From: a gamma proteobacterium symbiont of Ctena orbiculata
Lineage (GTDB): Bacteria; Pseudomonadota; Gammaproteobacteria; Chromatiales; Chromatiaceae
Direction of reading: 5' to 3'
Assembly: GCA_003058495.1 (NCBI GenBank)
Contig: QBVC01000018.1
Coordinates: 158,756-222,755 of the forward strand
Length of the DNA: 64,000 nucleotides
The translations under genes and the position numbers were made by a program. Under the pieces are notes generated by a model, which searched no databases, had not been told where the DNA came from, and saw only the letters and a list, made by a program, of their open reading frames with translations. Position 1 is the stretch's first letter; every line of letters starts with the position of its first letter. Of the stretch, positions 10,120-19,957 are shown piece after piece.

Positions 10120-12669
10120 TCAGGTTTCAAACAGTAGCGCCGCCTGCAACACCTCCGCGGTGTGCGGTTTGTGCCTGGGGGACCCGACCAGATAACCCTG
10201 GATATAGTCGCAGCCCTGCTGCTGGAGAAAAGCCAGCTGGCCCTCATTCTCCACGCCTTCGGCGATGACCTGGATATTGAAGGCATGCGCCAGCTGTATC
10301 ATGGCGCGCACCAGGCTGGCATCGTTGCTGTCCAAGGCCACATTGTGGACAAACTCCTTGTCAATCTTGAGCAGGTCGAAGGGGAACTGACGCAGATGGC
10401 CAAGGGAGGCCTGGCCGGTGCCGAAATCATCCAGCGCGACCCTTATCCCCAGTGATTTCGCCTGGTGCAGAAAGAGGTCTGCTTCGGCCAGCTCCTGGGT
10501 CAGGATATCCTCTGTTATCTCGAGGATCAGGCTGTATGGGGATATCTTGTTCGCCACCAGACTCTCCAGCAGATTGCGGCAAAAGACCGGATCGTTGAGC
10601 AGCCTGGCGGAGAGATTGAATGAGATGGCCACATCTTCCGCACCGCAGCTGTGCTCCTGTTGAAATCGAATCGCCTGCTCGAGGAGAGGATCGAAGAGGG
10701 TTGTGATAAGCCCGGTGTCGTTGAGAACCGGCAGAAACTGATCGGGAGTCAGGATACCGCGCTGGGGGTGGTGCCAACGCAGCAGGGCTTCATAACAGAA
10801 CAACTCGCCGTTGTTCGACTCGAGAATCGGTTGGAAATGGTAGCTGAACTGCCCCGCCTCCACCGCCAGCCGGACCTCGTTTTCCCGCTGCAATCCTTCC
10901 GCGGCCCGAGCCGTCATTTCGTTGTTGAAGAAGCGATAGGCGGCACGCCCTTGTCGCTTTGCCTCATACATGGCGGTATCGGCATCGCGGATGAGGAAGT
11001 CGGCCGACACATCATCCAAGGGCGCCATCGCTATGCCGATGGATGCGGAGACACGCAGTTCCTGACCCGCCACTTCGACCGGCTGCTCGATGGCTCGCAA
11101 GATCTTTTCCGCGAGGGGCACCATGTCTTTGCGACTCGATATGCCCTCGACCAGAATCGCAAACTCATCGCCGCTCAACCTTGCCACGGTATCGGCGCTG
11201 CGCACCAGGGAGGTGAGGCGTTCGGCGATGAGCTTCAGCAACTCATCCCCGACCAGATGGCCAAGACTGTCATTCACCTGCTTGAAACGGTCCAGGTCGA
11301 GAAACATGAGACCGATCAGGCCGTCTCCCCTGAGCGCGATCGCCAATGCATGCTCGAGCCTGTCGTGAAACAGAATCCTGTTGGGCAGCTGGGTCAGGGC
11401 GTCGTGGTGGGCGACATGGTCCAGATGGCGCTGGCGACTGTGGACCTGCTGCCGCATGTCACTGAAGGCGTCGACCAGATCCTGGATCTCCCGCAGATTG
11501 CTGCTGTCCGGCAGGATCGGTTCCAGGCCGCCCCTGGCTTCCTGTTTCAATGCAGCCGCGGTATGGCCGATCGGCTGCAGCAGATTGCGCTTGATGAACT
11601 GAAAGGCAAGAAAGAGCAGCAGCAATCCCAGCAGTGCCATGCCAAGGATCGATAGCGACAGCTGTTTTGCCGTATCGGTAAGCTGCGTGATGCCATCCGC
11701 CGATTGGGTATCGAGGGTCAGATCGATACGCGAGAAGCGCTGACGTATGCGGTCCAGCAGCGGGGTGATCGACTCGCGCATGATATGCAGATCCATGCGC
11801 CAGGTGGGCTTTTCCATGAACTGCAAAACCTGCTGGTAGCTCTGCATCCAGGATTTGTAGTGGACCTCCATGGCCGTCAGGCTGTCGGAGAGAATGAAGC
11901 CCTCATCATTGACATCGAAATAGCCCTCGAGAACACTCAAATGCAGGACGAAGCGCTCGGCGAAATCGCCGATATTGCCGTCACGCCGGGAGAACTCCGT
12001 CTCCTGATTGGCGGCGAAAAGGCCAAACCGGTTGGCCACCATCAGGCGCAGTTCACCGGTGATTCCCAGCCAGAGCCGCTGCAGCGTGGAGATCTGGTTG
12101 ATTGCATCGAGCTGCTGTTGCTGAGGAAATCCCACCTCAACCTCCTGGCGCAGCAACTGCAGTTCACTGAGCATGCCCCTGTTGTGGGGGTACATCTCCT
12201 CAAGCATCAGGTTCATGGCTGGAAACCAGCCTTCGACATCGCGTCGAACCTCGATCAGTCTCTGCACCTCCCGCTCGAGTTGCAGCTTGTCCTCGAGCAT
12301 GCCCTCCGCCAGCCTGCCCTCATCCGACGGCAGGTTTTTCAGCGATTCGATCAGATCGATGAGTACCTGCTCAAGGTTGTGCAAGGTCTCCTCGGTGGTG
12401 GCCAACTCCTCCTTCATCGGCTCGTTGAGGATGCGCTGCAGATTGTTTTCCAACAGATTGAGTTGGGTTTGGGCATCAACCAGGACACCGGCCGCAAGGG
12501 TACGGGCGGTAATGTTGTCAATCTGTCTCTGGCTGATCTTGTTGACCAGGCTCCAGCCGAGGTAGGCGAAACTGATCAAAGCCACGCCGACCAGTATGGA
12601 GAAAAGGGTATAGCGCCCTCGATAGGAATCCAGATCAGGTATCAGGCCTTTGCTGCTCCACATATGCAT
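10120..12669 (-). CDS. Membrane GGDEF-EAL cyclic-di-GMP protein
   Basis: An 849-residue membrane protein. A transmembrane helix lies near residues 22-43, a large helical periplasmic sensor region follows to about 320, then a second membrane helix near 325-350 and a HAMP-like linker. The diguanylate cyclase domain (about 410-570) carries SGDEF in place of GGDEF, with an RxxD inhibitory site five residues upstream (RSAD). The EAL phosphodiesterase domain (about 590-840) has EALLRW, DDFGTG, AEGVE and QGYLVG. Both domains look catalytically complete, so net activity cannot be predicted. The ATG at 12669 or at 12663 could be the start. It is a separate unit downstream of the anti-sigma gene. Confidence 0.92.
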   Translation of the reverse strand: MHMWSSKGLIPDLDSYRGRYTLFSILVGVALISFAYLGWSLVNKISQRQIDNITARTLAAGVLVDAQTQLNLLENNLQRILNEPMKEELATTEETLHNLEQVLIDLIESLKNLPSDEGRLAEGMLEDKLQLEREVQRLIEVRRDVEGWFPAMNLMLEEMYPHNRGMLSELQLLRQEVEVGFPQQQQLDAINQISTLQRLWLGITGELRLMVANRFGLFAANQETEFSRRDGNIGDFAERFVLHLSVLEGYFDVNDEGFILSDSLTAMEVHYKSWMQSYQQVLQFMEKPTWRMDLHIMRESITPLLDRIRQRFSRIDLTLDTQSADGITQLTDTAKQLSLSILGMALLGLLLLFLAFQFIKRNLLQPIGHTAAALKQEARGGLEPILPDSSNLREIQDLVDAFSDMRQQVHSRQRHLDHVAHHDALTQLPNRILFHDRLEHALAIALRGDGLIGLMFLDLDRFKQVNDSLGHLVGDELLKLIAERLTSLVRSADTVARLSGDEFAILVEGISSRKDMVPLAEKILRAIEQPVEVAGQELRVSASIGIAMAPLDDVSADFLIRDADTAMYEAKRQGRAAYRFFNNEMTARAAEGLQRENEVRLAVEAGQFSYHFQPILESNNGELFCYEALLRWHHPQRGILTPDQFLPVLNDTGLITTLFDPLLEQAIRFQQEHSCGAEDVAISFNLSARLLNDPVFCRNLLESLVANKISPYSLILEITEDILTQELAEADLFLHQAKSLGIRVALDDFGTGQASLGHLRQFPFDLLKIDKEFVHNVALDSNDASLVRAMIQLAHAFNIQVIAEGVENEGQLAFLQQQGCDYIQGYLVGSPRHKPHTAEVLQAALLFET

Positions 12670-12899
12670 TGATATCGTTTTTGTTGTTTCATAACAATGC
12701 GTTACTTAGTATCTCGTGACGCTTCCACATGGCTGTATCCCTCCTCTCCTGTCAAATCGAAGCACCCGATGGCAGGAAGTTCATACACTCTAGCCTATGT
12801 CATTAAAACCGGGATATACCAAGCTTATTTTATGGGAATTAAACCACGAAGAGGATATCAAGAGAACTGATTTCGCCCGCGGCGATGCTGCCGGCAGCA

Positions 12900-13592
12900 T
12901 TAGATCTCGGTCAGACTGCCCTCGAATACGATCTCCTCGCTTGGCTCAACCTTCGGCAGCTGATTCAGCTGTTCGATCGAAACCTTGAATCTATTCCGAT
13001 CGCCGAGGGCCGCAGGCAGGTCCATCCGTTCACTGCCATCGTGGGGCAAGAGCCCCAGGGGATGAAGGCGTCCCTGCTCATCCTCCATCCACAATTGACA
13101 GACTTTTCCTTGCGGCAAGGGAGTCGGTTCCACGGCTTTGACCTTGAGAAAACGTTGGTGTGCCGGCGCACCCACCAGCCAACCAGGCCTGGATTGATCG
13201 TTCAGCACCACCATGATGCTCTCCATCTCCATGACCTGCTGTCTTGTGGTCAGCAGCGTCATACCCAATACCAGTACCAGGGTGGCGGCGGCCATACCGA
13301 GATTGCGCCAGAAGCTGAGGCTGTTCCAAAAACCGCTGCTATCCGCCGTACCCCTGTCGGCAGGCTCGATGCGACGGGAGATCTGATCCCAAACGGCCTT
13401 GGGAGGTGTCACCGGTTCTACCGCATCCAGCATGGGGGCCAGGCGCCGATGCCAGGCATCGACCTCATCCCGCAGCTCCATGTCCGTCTGCAGGCGCCGC
13501 TCAAATTCGATCCGCGCCTCACCCTCCAGGGTACCGAGGACGTACTCGCCGGCCAGTATATCGCGCTCTTCATGTTCGTTATCAGGCATCAT
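12900..13592 (-). CDS. Anti-sigma factor, RskA/anti-sigma-K type
   Basis: A 230-residue single-pass membrane protein. The N-terminal cytoplasmic part (EERDILAGEYVLGTLEGEAR) is the usual sigma-binding segment of the RskA/ChrR-like group. A transmembrane helix lies near residues 95-115 and a C-terminal extracytoplasmic RskA domain of about 110 residues follows. It should hold the ECF sigma factor encoded immediately upstream, whose stop codon it overlaps by 4 nt (ATGA), so stoichiometric synthesis is expected. The releasing signal is unknown. Confidence 0.88.
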   Translation of the reverse strand: MMPDNEHEERDILAGEYVLGTLEGEARIEFERRLQTDMELRDEVDAWHRRLAPMLDAVEPVTPPKAVWDQISRRIEPADRGTADSSGFWNSLSFWRNLGMAAATLVLVLGMTLLTTRQQVMEMESIMVVLNDQSRPGWLVGAPAHQRFLKVKAVEPTPLPQGKVCQLWMEDEQGRLHPLGLLPHDGSERMDLPAALGDRNRFKVSIEQLNQLPKVEPSEEIVFEGSLTEI

Positions 13593-14173
13593 GATTCAAG
13601 ACACCTCCTTAATTGATCCAGACCTCGACGTATCCATGTCTTGACCGTACCCAGCGGCGTATCGGTATAGGCCGCCAGTTCATCGTGGGTCAATCCCTTG
13701 AAGTAGGCCAGGGCAATGACCTGCCGCTGCTGCTCCTTCAACTGCTCAAGGCATCTCTGCAAACGCATGCCTTCGTCACTGCTGCTGAGACCTTCCAGCG
13801 GCAGCGGATCGCCGTCGACCTGCTCCTGGCGGCCCTTGTCATCACTCTCCATCACCTCGCGCTTGTGCTTGCGCAGCAGGTCCAAGGCCTGGTTTCTCGC
13901 AATTGCCGACATCCAGGTCATGGGTGCCGCCACTTGCGGGCGATAGTTACCGGCGTTGTTCCAAACCTTGATATAGGCATCCTGCAGACAGTCCTGCGCC
14001 CACTCCTCTCTGTATAATATACGCAGCACCACGCCATATAGTTTCGCTGAAGTGATGCTGTAGAGACGGGTAAATGCCGTGCGATCGTTGAGGGCACATG
14101 CGGCCAGCAACTGTTCCAGCTCCTGATTGCGCTGCTGTGTGGCATCTTGTGGATCTCTATCTCCCTTCGCCAT
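13589..14173 (-). CDS. ECF RNA polymerase sigma factor
   Basis: A 194-residue sigma-70 family ECF factor with region 2 (FTRLYSITSAKLYGVVLRIL ... DAYIKVW) and region 4 (ALAYFKGLTHDELAAYTDTP followed by LGTVKTWIRRGL). The start at 14173 (MAKGDRDPQD) is chosen because GGGGGATT precedes it; the longer reading frame upstream is Pro-rich and unrelated to sigma factors. It is co-transcribed with the anti-sigma gene. Homologous SigK/RskA-like pairs respond to oxidative or envelope stress, but the regulon here cannot be inferred. Confidence 0.92.
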   Translation of the reverse strand: MAKGDRDPQDATQQRNQELEQLLAACALNDRTAFTRLYSITSAKLYGVVLRILYREEWAQDCLQDAYIKVWNNAGNYRPQVAAPMTWMSAIARNQALDLLRKHKREVMESDDKGRQEQVDGDPLPLEGLSSSDEGMRLQRCLEQLKEQQRQVIALAYFKGLTHDELAAYTDTPLGTVKTWIRRGLDQLRRCLES

Positions 14174-14350
14174 GAATCCCCCCAAGGGATGTAAACCTGC
14201 CACAAGAGTACTGGCATGGGGTGATGGCGGCAAGAGGCTGAGCCAGTTCGTCGCCCCCTCAACCGTTGGCGGCAAGCCAACCGGCGCGCTGCCCGCTGCA
14301 GCGGAATCGCACCGTCAGGGCGTTGTAGAATCCATACCAGGCTTGCGCTG

Positions 14351-16111
14351 CTACTGATCCCGGGGCTCCCCCATGTAGCCGGAAAATTTCAGGCATTGTT
14401 TACCGTTTACCTCCACGATCTGGACCGTCTCCCCACCGCCGCGACCAAAACCCTGCACCACCGCTTCAGTGTCGGATATGGGTTGCAGCGGGACCCTGAT
14501 CTGATTGTCACTCAGATGGGGTGCGCGGTAGTGCAGACAGAGCACGCCATCCTGATCACTCAATTTGAGGTCTTGAATCGAAAACTCACCATCCGGATTG
14601 ATCGTCCTGTAGCTGCCCAAGCGCTCTTTCCAGCTCGCTTGCCAGCGGTCCGATTCGATTCTATTGCCCAGCATGATCTCATTGCCGTTACGGTCAGCCA
14701 CCAGGACATCCATGCCGTTGATCTCGCGTTCACGCAGCCGCAGTTCACCCAGCACCCGGTAACCCTCCGGCAACTCCTCGATGCTCTCCGGCGTGAGTCC
14801 CAGGCTGCCGTCATCGAACCGCACCAGATCGAGAATGCGCTCGATTATGCAGGCACAGAGCCTGGGCTGCTCCGCGTCGACCATCAGCAATCCGAGGTCG
14901 GTGGCATAGCCCCCCGATGGGGTGTTGAAGCCGGACGGCCGCTGATTCGCAATCCGCTGCAGGCGCCGTTTCGGGACAGTCCCCCGAATCGATGCCGCAA
15001 TGGTGAGAATGGTGGTCGCCATCTCTCTTGCGACCCGGTTGCTGCCTGCGCCATTGGCCAACACGGCAATGCCCAATCCCTGTTGCGGCAGCAGCGCCAT
15101 CTCCGATCCGAAGAGCATTGTCGTACCGCCGTGACGGACATGCTTCCCGAGCACCGGATGCTCTTCAATGAACCATCCGAATCCGGGCAATACACCCAGC
15201 GAAACCTGGCCATCCGAGATCTGTGGCTGCCACATCTGTTTCAAGAGTTCATTCGGCAGACCGGGTACGCGCCGGCCGAGCATCGCGCTCATCAGCAGTC
15301 CCAGCTCCTCGCCGCTTGCATAGAGACCCAGCGCGGGAGTGTCCCTGAGCGGCGGATGGGGCCGCACCAGGCCATCCATATGGCCGGCTGACAGCCTTGC
15401 CGCCATCTGCTCCGATAGGGTATAGCCGCTGCCCACCATCCCCAAAGGGGCGAGGAGTGAGCGCTCGACGAACTCGGTGTAGGCAACCCCGGATCGCTGC
15501 TCAATCAAATGCCCAAGCAGGTCATAGCCGATATTCGAGTAGCTATAGCGCTTACCGGGGCGATAGGCGGCATATTCATCATGGAGCAGTTCAGTCACCT
15601 GGGTGAAGGGGGTATCCGTGTACATCCCTTTGCGCAGGTCGCTGGGTAGACCGCTGCGGTGGCTCAGGAGTTGGCGGGGCGTCACCGGCGCCCGCTCCTG
15701 ATGCTCGTGATGGCGGATTGAAAAGCCCTGCAGCTGTTCACTCAGCGGTGCGTCCAGGTCGATCTTGGCCTCCGCGACAAGCTGCATCACTGCAATCGCG
15801 GTGACGGGTTTGGTCAGGGATCCGATCCTGAATAGGGTACGGCTATCGACTCGCTCTCCAGTGCGACTGTCAGCCATGCCAAAGCCCTCGAGCCAGACGG
15901 GTCCCCGCGCGTCCACCAGGGCGATGCTCAATCCCGGGACGATCTCCTCCTCAAGCAGGCGGTCGATCAGTTTCTTGGCTTCACTGCGCACTGCCTCCAT
16001 CTCCCCCTCGGGGAGGACGGCATTAGGATCAAGCTGACGGTCGAGGGTCGCGCATGACGTGAGTACCAGCAGCAGGATCATTGCCGGCAGGGTTGAGTGT
16101 GTTGGCGGCAC
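14351..16111 (-). CDS. Beta-lactamase-fold serine hydrolase, lipoprotein
   Basis: A 586-residue exported lipoprotein (lipobox LTSC, Cys20) with a class C beta-lactamase/D-alanyl-D-alanine peptidase-like domain. The nucleophile motif SLTK is at 98-101, YSN is near residue 190 and HGG replaces the KTG box. About 200 C-terminal residues form a second, beta-rich domain of unknown role. A GTG start at 16111 has a good GAGGTG ribosome site; an internal ATG at 16081 would weaken the signal sequence. Possible substrates are peptidoglycan peptides or esters; antibiotic resistance should not be assumed. It lies upstream of the sigma pair on the same strand. Confidence 0.85.
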   Translation of the reverse strand: MPPTHSTLPAMILLLVLTSCATLDRQLDPNAVLPEGEMEAVRSEAKKLIDRLLEEEIVPGLSIALVDARGPVWLEGFGMADSRTGERVDSRTLFRIGSLTKPVTAIAVMQLVAEAKIDLDAPLSEQLQGFSIRHHEHQERAPVTPRQLLSHRSGLPSDLRKGMYTDTPFTQVTELLHDEYAAYRPGKRYSYSNIGYDLLGHLIEQRSGVAYTEFVERSLLAPLGMVGSGYTLSEQMAARLSAGHMDGLVRPHPPLRDTPALGLYASGEELGLLMSAMLGRRVPGLPNELLKQMWQPQISDGQVSLGVLPGFGWFIEEHPVLGKHVRHGGTTMLFGSEMALLPQQGLGIAVLANGAGSNRVAREMATTILTIAASIRGTVPKRRLQRIANQRPSGFNTPSGGYATDLGLLMVDAEQPRLCACIIERILDLVRFDDGSLGLTPESIEELPEGYRVLGELRLREREINGMDVLVADRNGNEIMLGNRIESDRWQASWKERLGSYRTINPDGEFSIQDLKLSDQDGVLCLHYRAPHLSDNQIRVPLQPISDTEAVVQGFGRGGGETVQIVEVNGKQCLKFSGYMGEPRDQ

Positions 16112-16446
16112 AATTCACCTCAACGTTGATCGGATGTTGACGGAACAGGCGAGCAAGTCGCATCTATCTCCCCTATACGTCCAGTGTCGGGATTTAGATT
16201 CAACCAAGGTCAAGAAATTCAACAATTCACCGCTGACAGGCCTTCCGCCACCCCAAATCGCGGCAGGAATTCGCCGGGGCGCATAGTTTTTTGTTCCTGC
16301 TTTTGTGATCTATTTCAATAGCTTGCTATTTTTCGTGCGCCTTTGATGGGTCTCTAGCTCGGCGGGCGGGCAAATGGATATCGCGGCCAGTGAAACCAGA
16401 GGCGTGAGTTGAGCGGGGCAGTCGCCCCGCTCAAGCGGGACCTCCA
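16112..16446. other. Intergenic region with GC hairpin
   Basis: No convincing gene. A strong hairpin GAGCGGGGC (16411-16419) with GCCCCGCTC (16424-16432) lies just beyond the end of the small secreted-protein gene. It has no T-tract on the minus strand, so it may protect the transcript end rather than terminate it intrinsically. Confidence 0.5.
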
Positions 16447-16731
16447 TTACCAATTGACCGAGGCACCGACATCGATCAGGCTGCTGCCGTATCCATCGCC
16501 GTGGCCAGGCTGCAACCTGCTGTTGGTCTTCGCGAATCCCTCAGAGTAGAGGAAAGAGCTTCCGTACTGATCACCGATACCGGGCTGTACGGCCGTGGGC
16601 AGGCTGTTCGAATCGGATGAGCCGATATAGAAGTCGTGATCGTTACCGACAACCCCGTAGAGGTCGTCATAGGAGGTTGCGTAAAGGTTGGCGGACAGAA
16701 TCATGGCTGCTGTTGCAAGTATCATTTTCAT
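16447..16731 (-). CDS. Small secreted protein with internal repeat, unknown function
   Basis: A 94-residue protein with a clear signal peptide (MKMILATAAMILSANLYA) and a short mature domain. Two copies of a PGxGDxYGSSxL motif lie about 31 residues apart (PGIGDQYGSSFL and PGHGDGYGSSLI), and a related GVVGNDHDFY segment precedes them. The start at 16731 is supported by GAGG 10 nt upstream; an ATG at 16785 would give an unlikely extension. I do not recognise the family. It stands alone, and its Gly/Asp/Tyr-rich repeats suggest a surface or metal/carbohydrate-contact role, which is only inference. Confidence 0.7.
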   Translation of the reverse strand: MKMILATAAMILSANLYATSYDDLYGVVGNDHDFYIGSSDSNSLPTAVQPGIGDQYGSSFLYSEGFAKTNSRLQPGHGDGYGSSLIDVGASVNW

Positions 16732-17036
16732 TTTGATATTCCTCGTATATTCAAGATTTAGTTGGTGAAAGAATGCTGCTTTCAATCTTCTATACGAGGC
16801 TTTAACGCAATCGGATTCATTCTCCTGTCAGCCGCCGCCCCTCCCGGCCAGGACCACCCGGGGTAGCCGGCGGACCGGGAAAGGGTCATCGCAACCGCCG
16901 ATACCGGGCCAGGTGGCTGACAGCGGGCTGTGTCACAAAACGTTCATATTTGAGTCACGGAGTCGCAACATTGGAGTGGCATTCTATAGCTGTTGACAGA
17001 CTGAGGGTAACTGCACCTGATTTGGGGATACTTGCG
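16732..17036. other. Divergent intergenic region
   Basis: About 305 nt between two divergent small genes. A GC-rich stretch (16830-16900) contains imperfect palindromes such as CCGGGGTAGCCGGCGGACCGG. I see no gene, no confident promoter and no known regulatory motif. Confidence 0.45.
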
Positions 17037-17273
17037 ATGCGCAGCGATACACACTCCTTGAGACCTTTTAAGAATCCCTCCTATATCGACTACCTTGTCG
17101 GCTGGAGATATCTCGTTGACAAGCACTACAGGGTGCGGGTCCACAATCGCTGGGCGGATCAACCCTGGTTCATCTCCGGCTCCGAAATGCTGGTCGGCCT
17201 CGGCAGCGTCCTACTCTCCACCAGCCTGGGTGCAATCCTGCTGTTTCTCATCTGGGATGTCTGGTTTAAATAG
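17037..17273 (+). CDS. Small single-pass membrane protein, unknown
   Basis: A 78-residue protein. A charged, aromatic N-terminal half (PSYIDYLVGWRYLVDKHYRV) is followed by a C-terminal transmembrane helix (MLVGLGSVLLSTSLGAILLF) and a short WDVWFK tail. The ATG at 17037 has GGGGA about 9 nt upstream. It precedes the shared terminator at 17319-17348. I do not recognise a family. It could be an inner-membrane accessory subunit. Confidence 0.6.
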   Translation: MRSDTHSLRPFKNPSYIDYLVGWRYLVDKHYRVRVHNRWADQPWFISGSEMLVGLGSVLLSTSLGAILLFLIWDVWFK

Positions 17274-17318
17274 GGCTCAGGTAGCATCCACTCGACCTTG
17301 GATCCCGTTCAATGGAAC

Positions 17319-17348
17319 AAAAAAAGGGGCCTGAGCGGCCCCTTTTTC
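17319..17348. terminator. Bidirectional terminator between the small membrane gene and pnp
   Basis: GGGGCC (17326-17331) and GGCCCC (17337-17342) pair across a 5-nt loop, and the stem is flanked by A5 on one side and T5 on the other. It therefore works for pnp on the minus strand and for the small membrane gene on the plus strand. Confidence 0.88.
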
Positions 17349-17363
17349 CTTACCGGGCTTCAG

Positions 17364-19457
17364 TCAGGCCTCTTCCACGGCCTTCATGCTGAGACGGATG
17401 CGGCCCTGCTTGTCCACCTCCAGCACCTTTACTTTCACCACATCGCCCTCGGAGAGCTTGTCGCTGACCTTCTCCACGCGCTCATTGGAGATCTGGGAGA
17501 TGTGCACCAGACCATCCTTGCCGGGCAGAATCGTAACGAAGGCGCCGAAATCCATCAGTTTCGCCACCTTGCCCTCGTAGGTGGTGCCAACCTCCACATC
17601 CGCGGTGATCAGCTCGACCCGCTTGCGTGCATCCTCCCCGGCTGACTTGTCCACGGAGAAGATCTTGACCACGCCGTCATCGGTGATATCGACAGTGGCG
17701 CCCGTCTCCTCGGTAATCGAGCGGATGGTCACACCGCCCTTACCGATGACATCGCGGATCTTGTCCGGATTGATCTTGAACTCGATAATCCTGGGGGCAT
17801 GCTCCGACATCTCGTCGCGGTGGGCATTGATGACCTTGTTCATCTCGCCGAGGATATGCAAACGACCCTCTTTGGCCTGATCCAGCGCGATCTCCATGAT
17901 CTGCTTGGTGATGCCGTTGATCTTGATATCCATCTGCAGGGCGTTGATACCCTGGCCGGTACCGGCCACTTTGAAATCCATGTCGCCCAGGTGGTCCTCG
18001 TCGCCCATGATGTCGGTCAGTACGGCGAACTTGTCGCCCTCTTTGATCAGGCCCATGGCCACGCCGGCAACCGGCGCCTTGATCGGCACGCCGGCATCCA
18101 TCAGTGCCAGACTGGTGCCACAGACCGACGCCATCGAGGAGGAGCCGTTGGACTCGGTGATCTCGGAGACCACACGAATCGCATAGGGGAAGTCGCCGAT
18201 TGTCGGCATGCAGGCGAGCACACCGCGCTTGGCCAGACGGCCGTGACCGATTTCACGCCGCTTGGGACTGCCGACGCGGCCTGTCTCGCCGACGCAGAAC
18301 GGGGGAAAGTTGTAGTGCAGCATGAAGTGCTCGCGCCGGGATCCCTCCAGGGCGTCGATGATCTGCGAATCGCGCTCGGTGCCCAGCGTGGTAATCACCA
18401 GGGCCTGGGTCTCGCCACGGGTGAAGAGCGCGGAGCCGTGGGTCCTCGGCAATATGCCCGTACGCACCGAGATCGGACGCACGGTGCGGGTGTCGCGACC
18501 GTCGATGCGGGGCTCCCCGTCCAGGATACGGCCCCTGACAACCCGTTTCTTCAGCTTCTCGATGGCCCCCTTGACCTCGTCTGCACTCCAGCGGGACTCC
18601 TCCTCATCTTGCGGGCAGAGCTTCTCTAGCGTCGCTGCCACGACCTCGTCGATGGCGCCATAACGGTCGAGCTTGTCGGCGATTCGGTAGGCATCGCCGA
18701 TACCCTGTGCGGCCTCCGCCTCCACCGCGGCGGTCAGCTCCGCATCCTCTTGTGGCGCTGCGAAATCGGCCGCCGGCCTGTTGACCTCGGCCGCCAGCTC
18801 CTTGATCGCCCGGATCACGATCTGAAACTGTTCATGACCGAACAGCACGGCACCCAGCATGACCTCTTCGGAGAGCTGATTGGCTTCCGATTCGACCATC
18901 AAAACAGCCTCTTCGGTGCCGGCAACGATCAGGTCCAGGTCCGAATCGGGATTGAGACCGGTGGTGGCGGCATTCAGAATGAACTCGCCATCCTTATAGC
19001 CGACGCGAGCGGCGCCGACAGGACCCTGAAAGGGCAGCCCCGAGATCGCAAGCGCCGCGGAGGTGCCGATCAGCGAGGGTATTTCCGGATCCACCGCGGG
19101 ATTCAGCGACATCACGGTGATGATGACCTGAACCTCGCTGGTAAAGCCCTTCGGGAAGAGCGGACGTATCGGGCGGTCGATAAGTCTGGCGGTGAGGATC
19201 TCCTTCTCGCTGGGACGACCTTCACGACGAAAAAAGCCGCCGGGGATCATGCCGGCCGCATAGGTCTTCTCCTGGTAATCCACGGTCAATGGAAAAAAGT
19301 CCCGGGCTACCTCGCTCTTCGCCTCCACCACGGTCACCTGAACCACGGTATCGTCCATATTGACCATGACTGCGCCGTCAGCCTGCCTTGCGATCTCACC
19401 GGTTTCGATGGAGACCTTATTGTCTCCCCACTGAAATTCTTTCTTGATTAATGCCAC
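17364..19457 (-). CDS. pnp: Polyribonucleotide nucleotidyltransferase
   Basis: A 697-residue PNPase, the phosphate-dependent 3'-5' exoribonuclease of the RNA degradosome. It has two RNase PH domains separated by an all-helical domain, then KH (about 555-615, with [14 protein letters not shown]) and S1 (about 620-690). The motif [10 protein letters not shown] and the Asp residues of the second PH core ([19 protein letters not shown]) are intact. It follows rpsO as in E. coli and ends at a strong terminator. Confidence 0.98.
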   Translation of the reverse strand: MALIKKEFQWGDNKVSIETGEIARQADGAVMVNMDDTVVQVTVVEAKSEVARDFFPLTVDYQEKTYAAGMIPGGFFRREGRPSEKEILTARLIDRPIRPLFPKGFTSEVQVIITVMSLNPAVDPEIPSLIGTSAALAISGLPFQGPVGAARVGYKDGEFILNAATTGLNPDSDLDLIVAGTEEAVLMVESEANQLSEEVMLGAVLFGHEQFQIVIRAIKELAAEVNRPAADFAAPQEDAELTAAVEAEAAQGIGDAYRIADKLDRYGAIDEVVAATLEKLCPQDEEESRWSADEVKGAIEKLKKRVVRGRILDGEPRIDGRDTRTVRPISVRTGILPRTHGSALFTRGETQALVITTLGTERDSQIIDALEGSRREHFMLHYNFPPFCVGETGRVGSPKRREIGHGRLAKRGVLACMPTIGDFPYAIRVVSEITESNGSSSMASVCGTSLALMDAGVPIKAPVAGVAMGLIKEGDKFAVLTDIMGDEDHLGDMDFKVAGTGQGINALQMDIKINGITKQIMEIALDQAKEGRLHILGEMNKVINAHRDEMSEHAPRIIEFKINPDKIRDVIGKGGVTIRSITEETGATVDITDDGVVKIFSVDKSAGEDARKRVELITADVEVGTTYEGKVAKLMDFGAFVTILPGKDGLVHISQISNERVEKVSDKLSEGDVVKVKVLEVDKQGRIRLSMKAVEEA

Positions 19458-19493
19458 GATTGAATCCTTGAGTTATGTTTGTTTCAGGACAGA

Positions 19494-19763
19494 TTAGCGA
19501 CGCAGGCCGAGACGGCTGATCAGCTCTTTATAGCGATCCTGGTCCTTGCTCTTGAGATAGTCCAATAGCTTGCGGCGGGAGTTGACGAGTCGCACCAGAC
19601 CCTGACGGGAGTGGTGATCCTGCTTGTGTTCTTTGAAATGTTCGGTGAGCTGAGTGATACGGCTGGTCATCAGGGCGACCTGTACCTCCGGGGAGCCGGT
19701 ATCACCAGGCGCGCGCTGATACGCTTCGATGACCGATTTCTTTTCTGCTGCACTCATTGACAT
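19494..19763 (-). CDS. rpsO: 30S ribosomal protein S15
   Basis: An 89-residue S15 that binds 16S rRNA in the central domain. The sequence shows [17 protein letters not shown] and [11 protein letters not shown]. The start at 19763 ([11 protein letters not shown]) is supported by AGGAG at the right distance and by family length; the longer upstream reading is not conserved. It lies between truB and pnp in the classical order. S15 autoregulation of its own leader is known in E. coli; I did not try to fold the leader here. Confidence 0.98.
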   Translation of the reverse strand: MSMSAAEKKSVIEAYQRAPGDTGSPEVQVALMTSRITQLTEHFKEHKQDHHSRQGLVRLVNSRRKLLDYLKSKDQDRYKELISRLGLRR

Positions 19764-19957
19764 GACGTTTCTCCTCTTGGTTACGTCGTTGATACTGGCC
19801 CAATTCAAGGCCCACCCGACAATGAGTTCAGGCAGGCCGGACCGGTTGAATTCTGTTCCTATTCCGGGCTACATCCGGAAAGACCGCGTAGTATGCGCGT
19901 TCTGTGCCGATACGGCAACCCAATTTCCACTTAATGTGAAGAAATTCTTTCTGCAAT

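Noticed and set aside
14351..16111. Beta-lactamase conferring antibiotic resistance
   Set aside because: The SLTK/YSN/HGG pattern is shared with many esterases and peptidases; resistance cannot be inferred.
16411..16432. Rho-independent terminator
   Set aside because: The stem is strong, but there is no T-tract on the minus strand; noted as a hairpin only.
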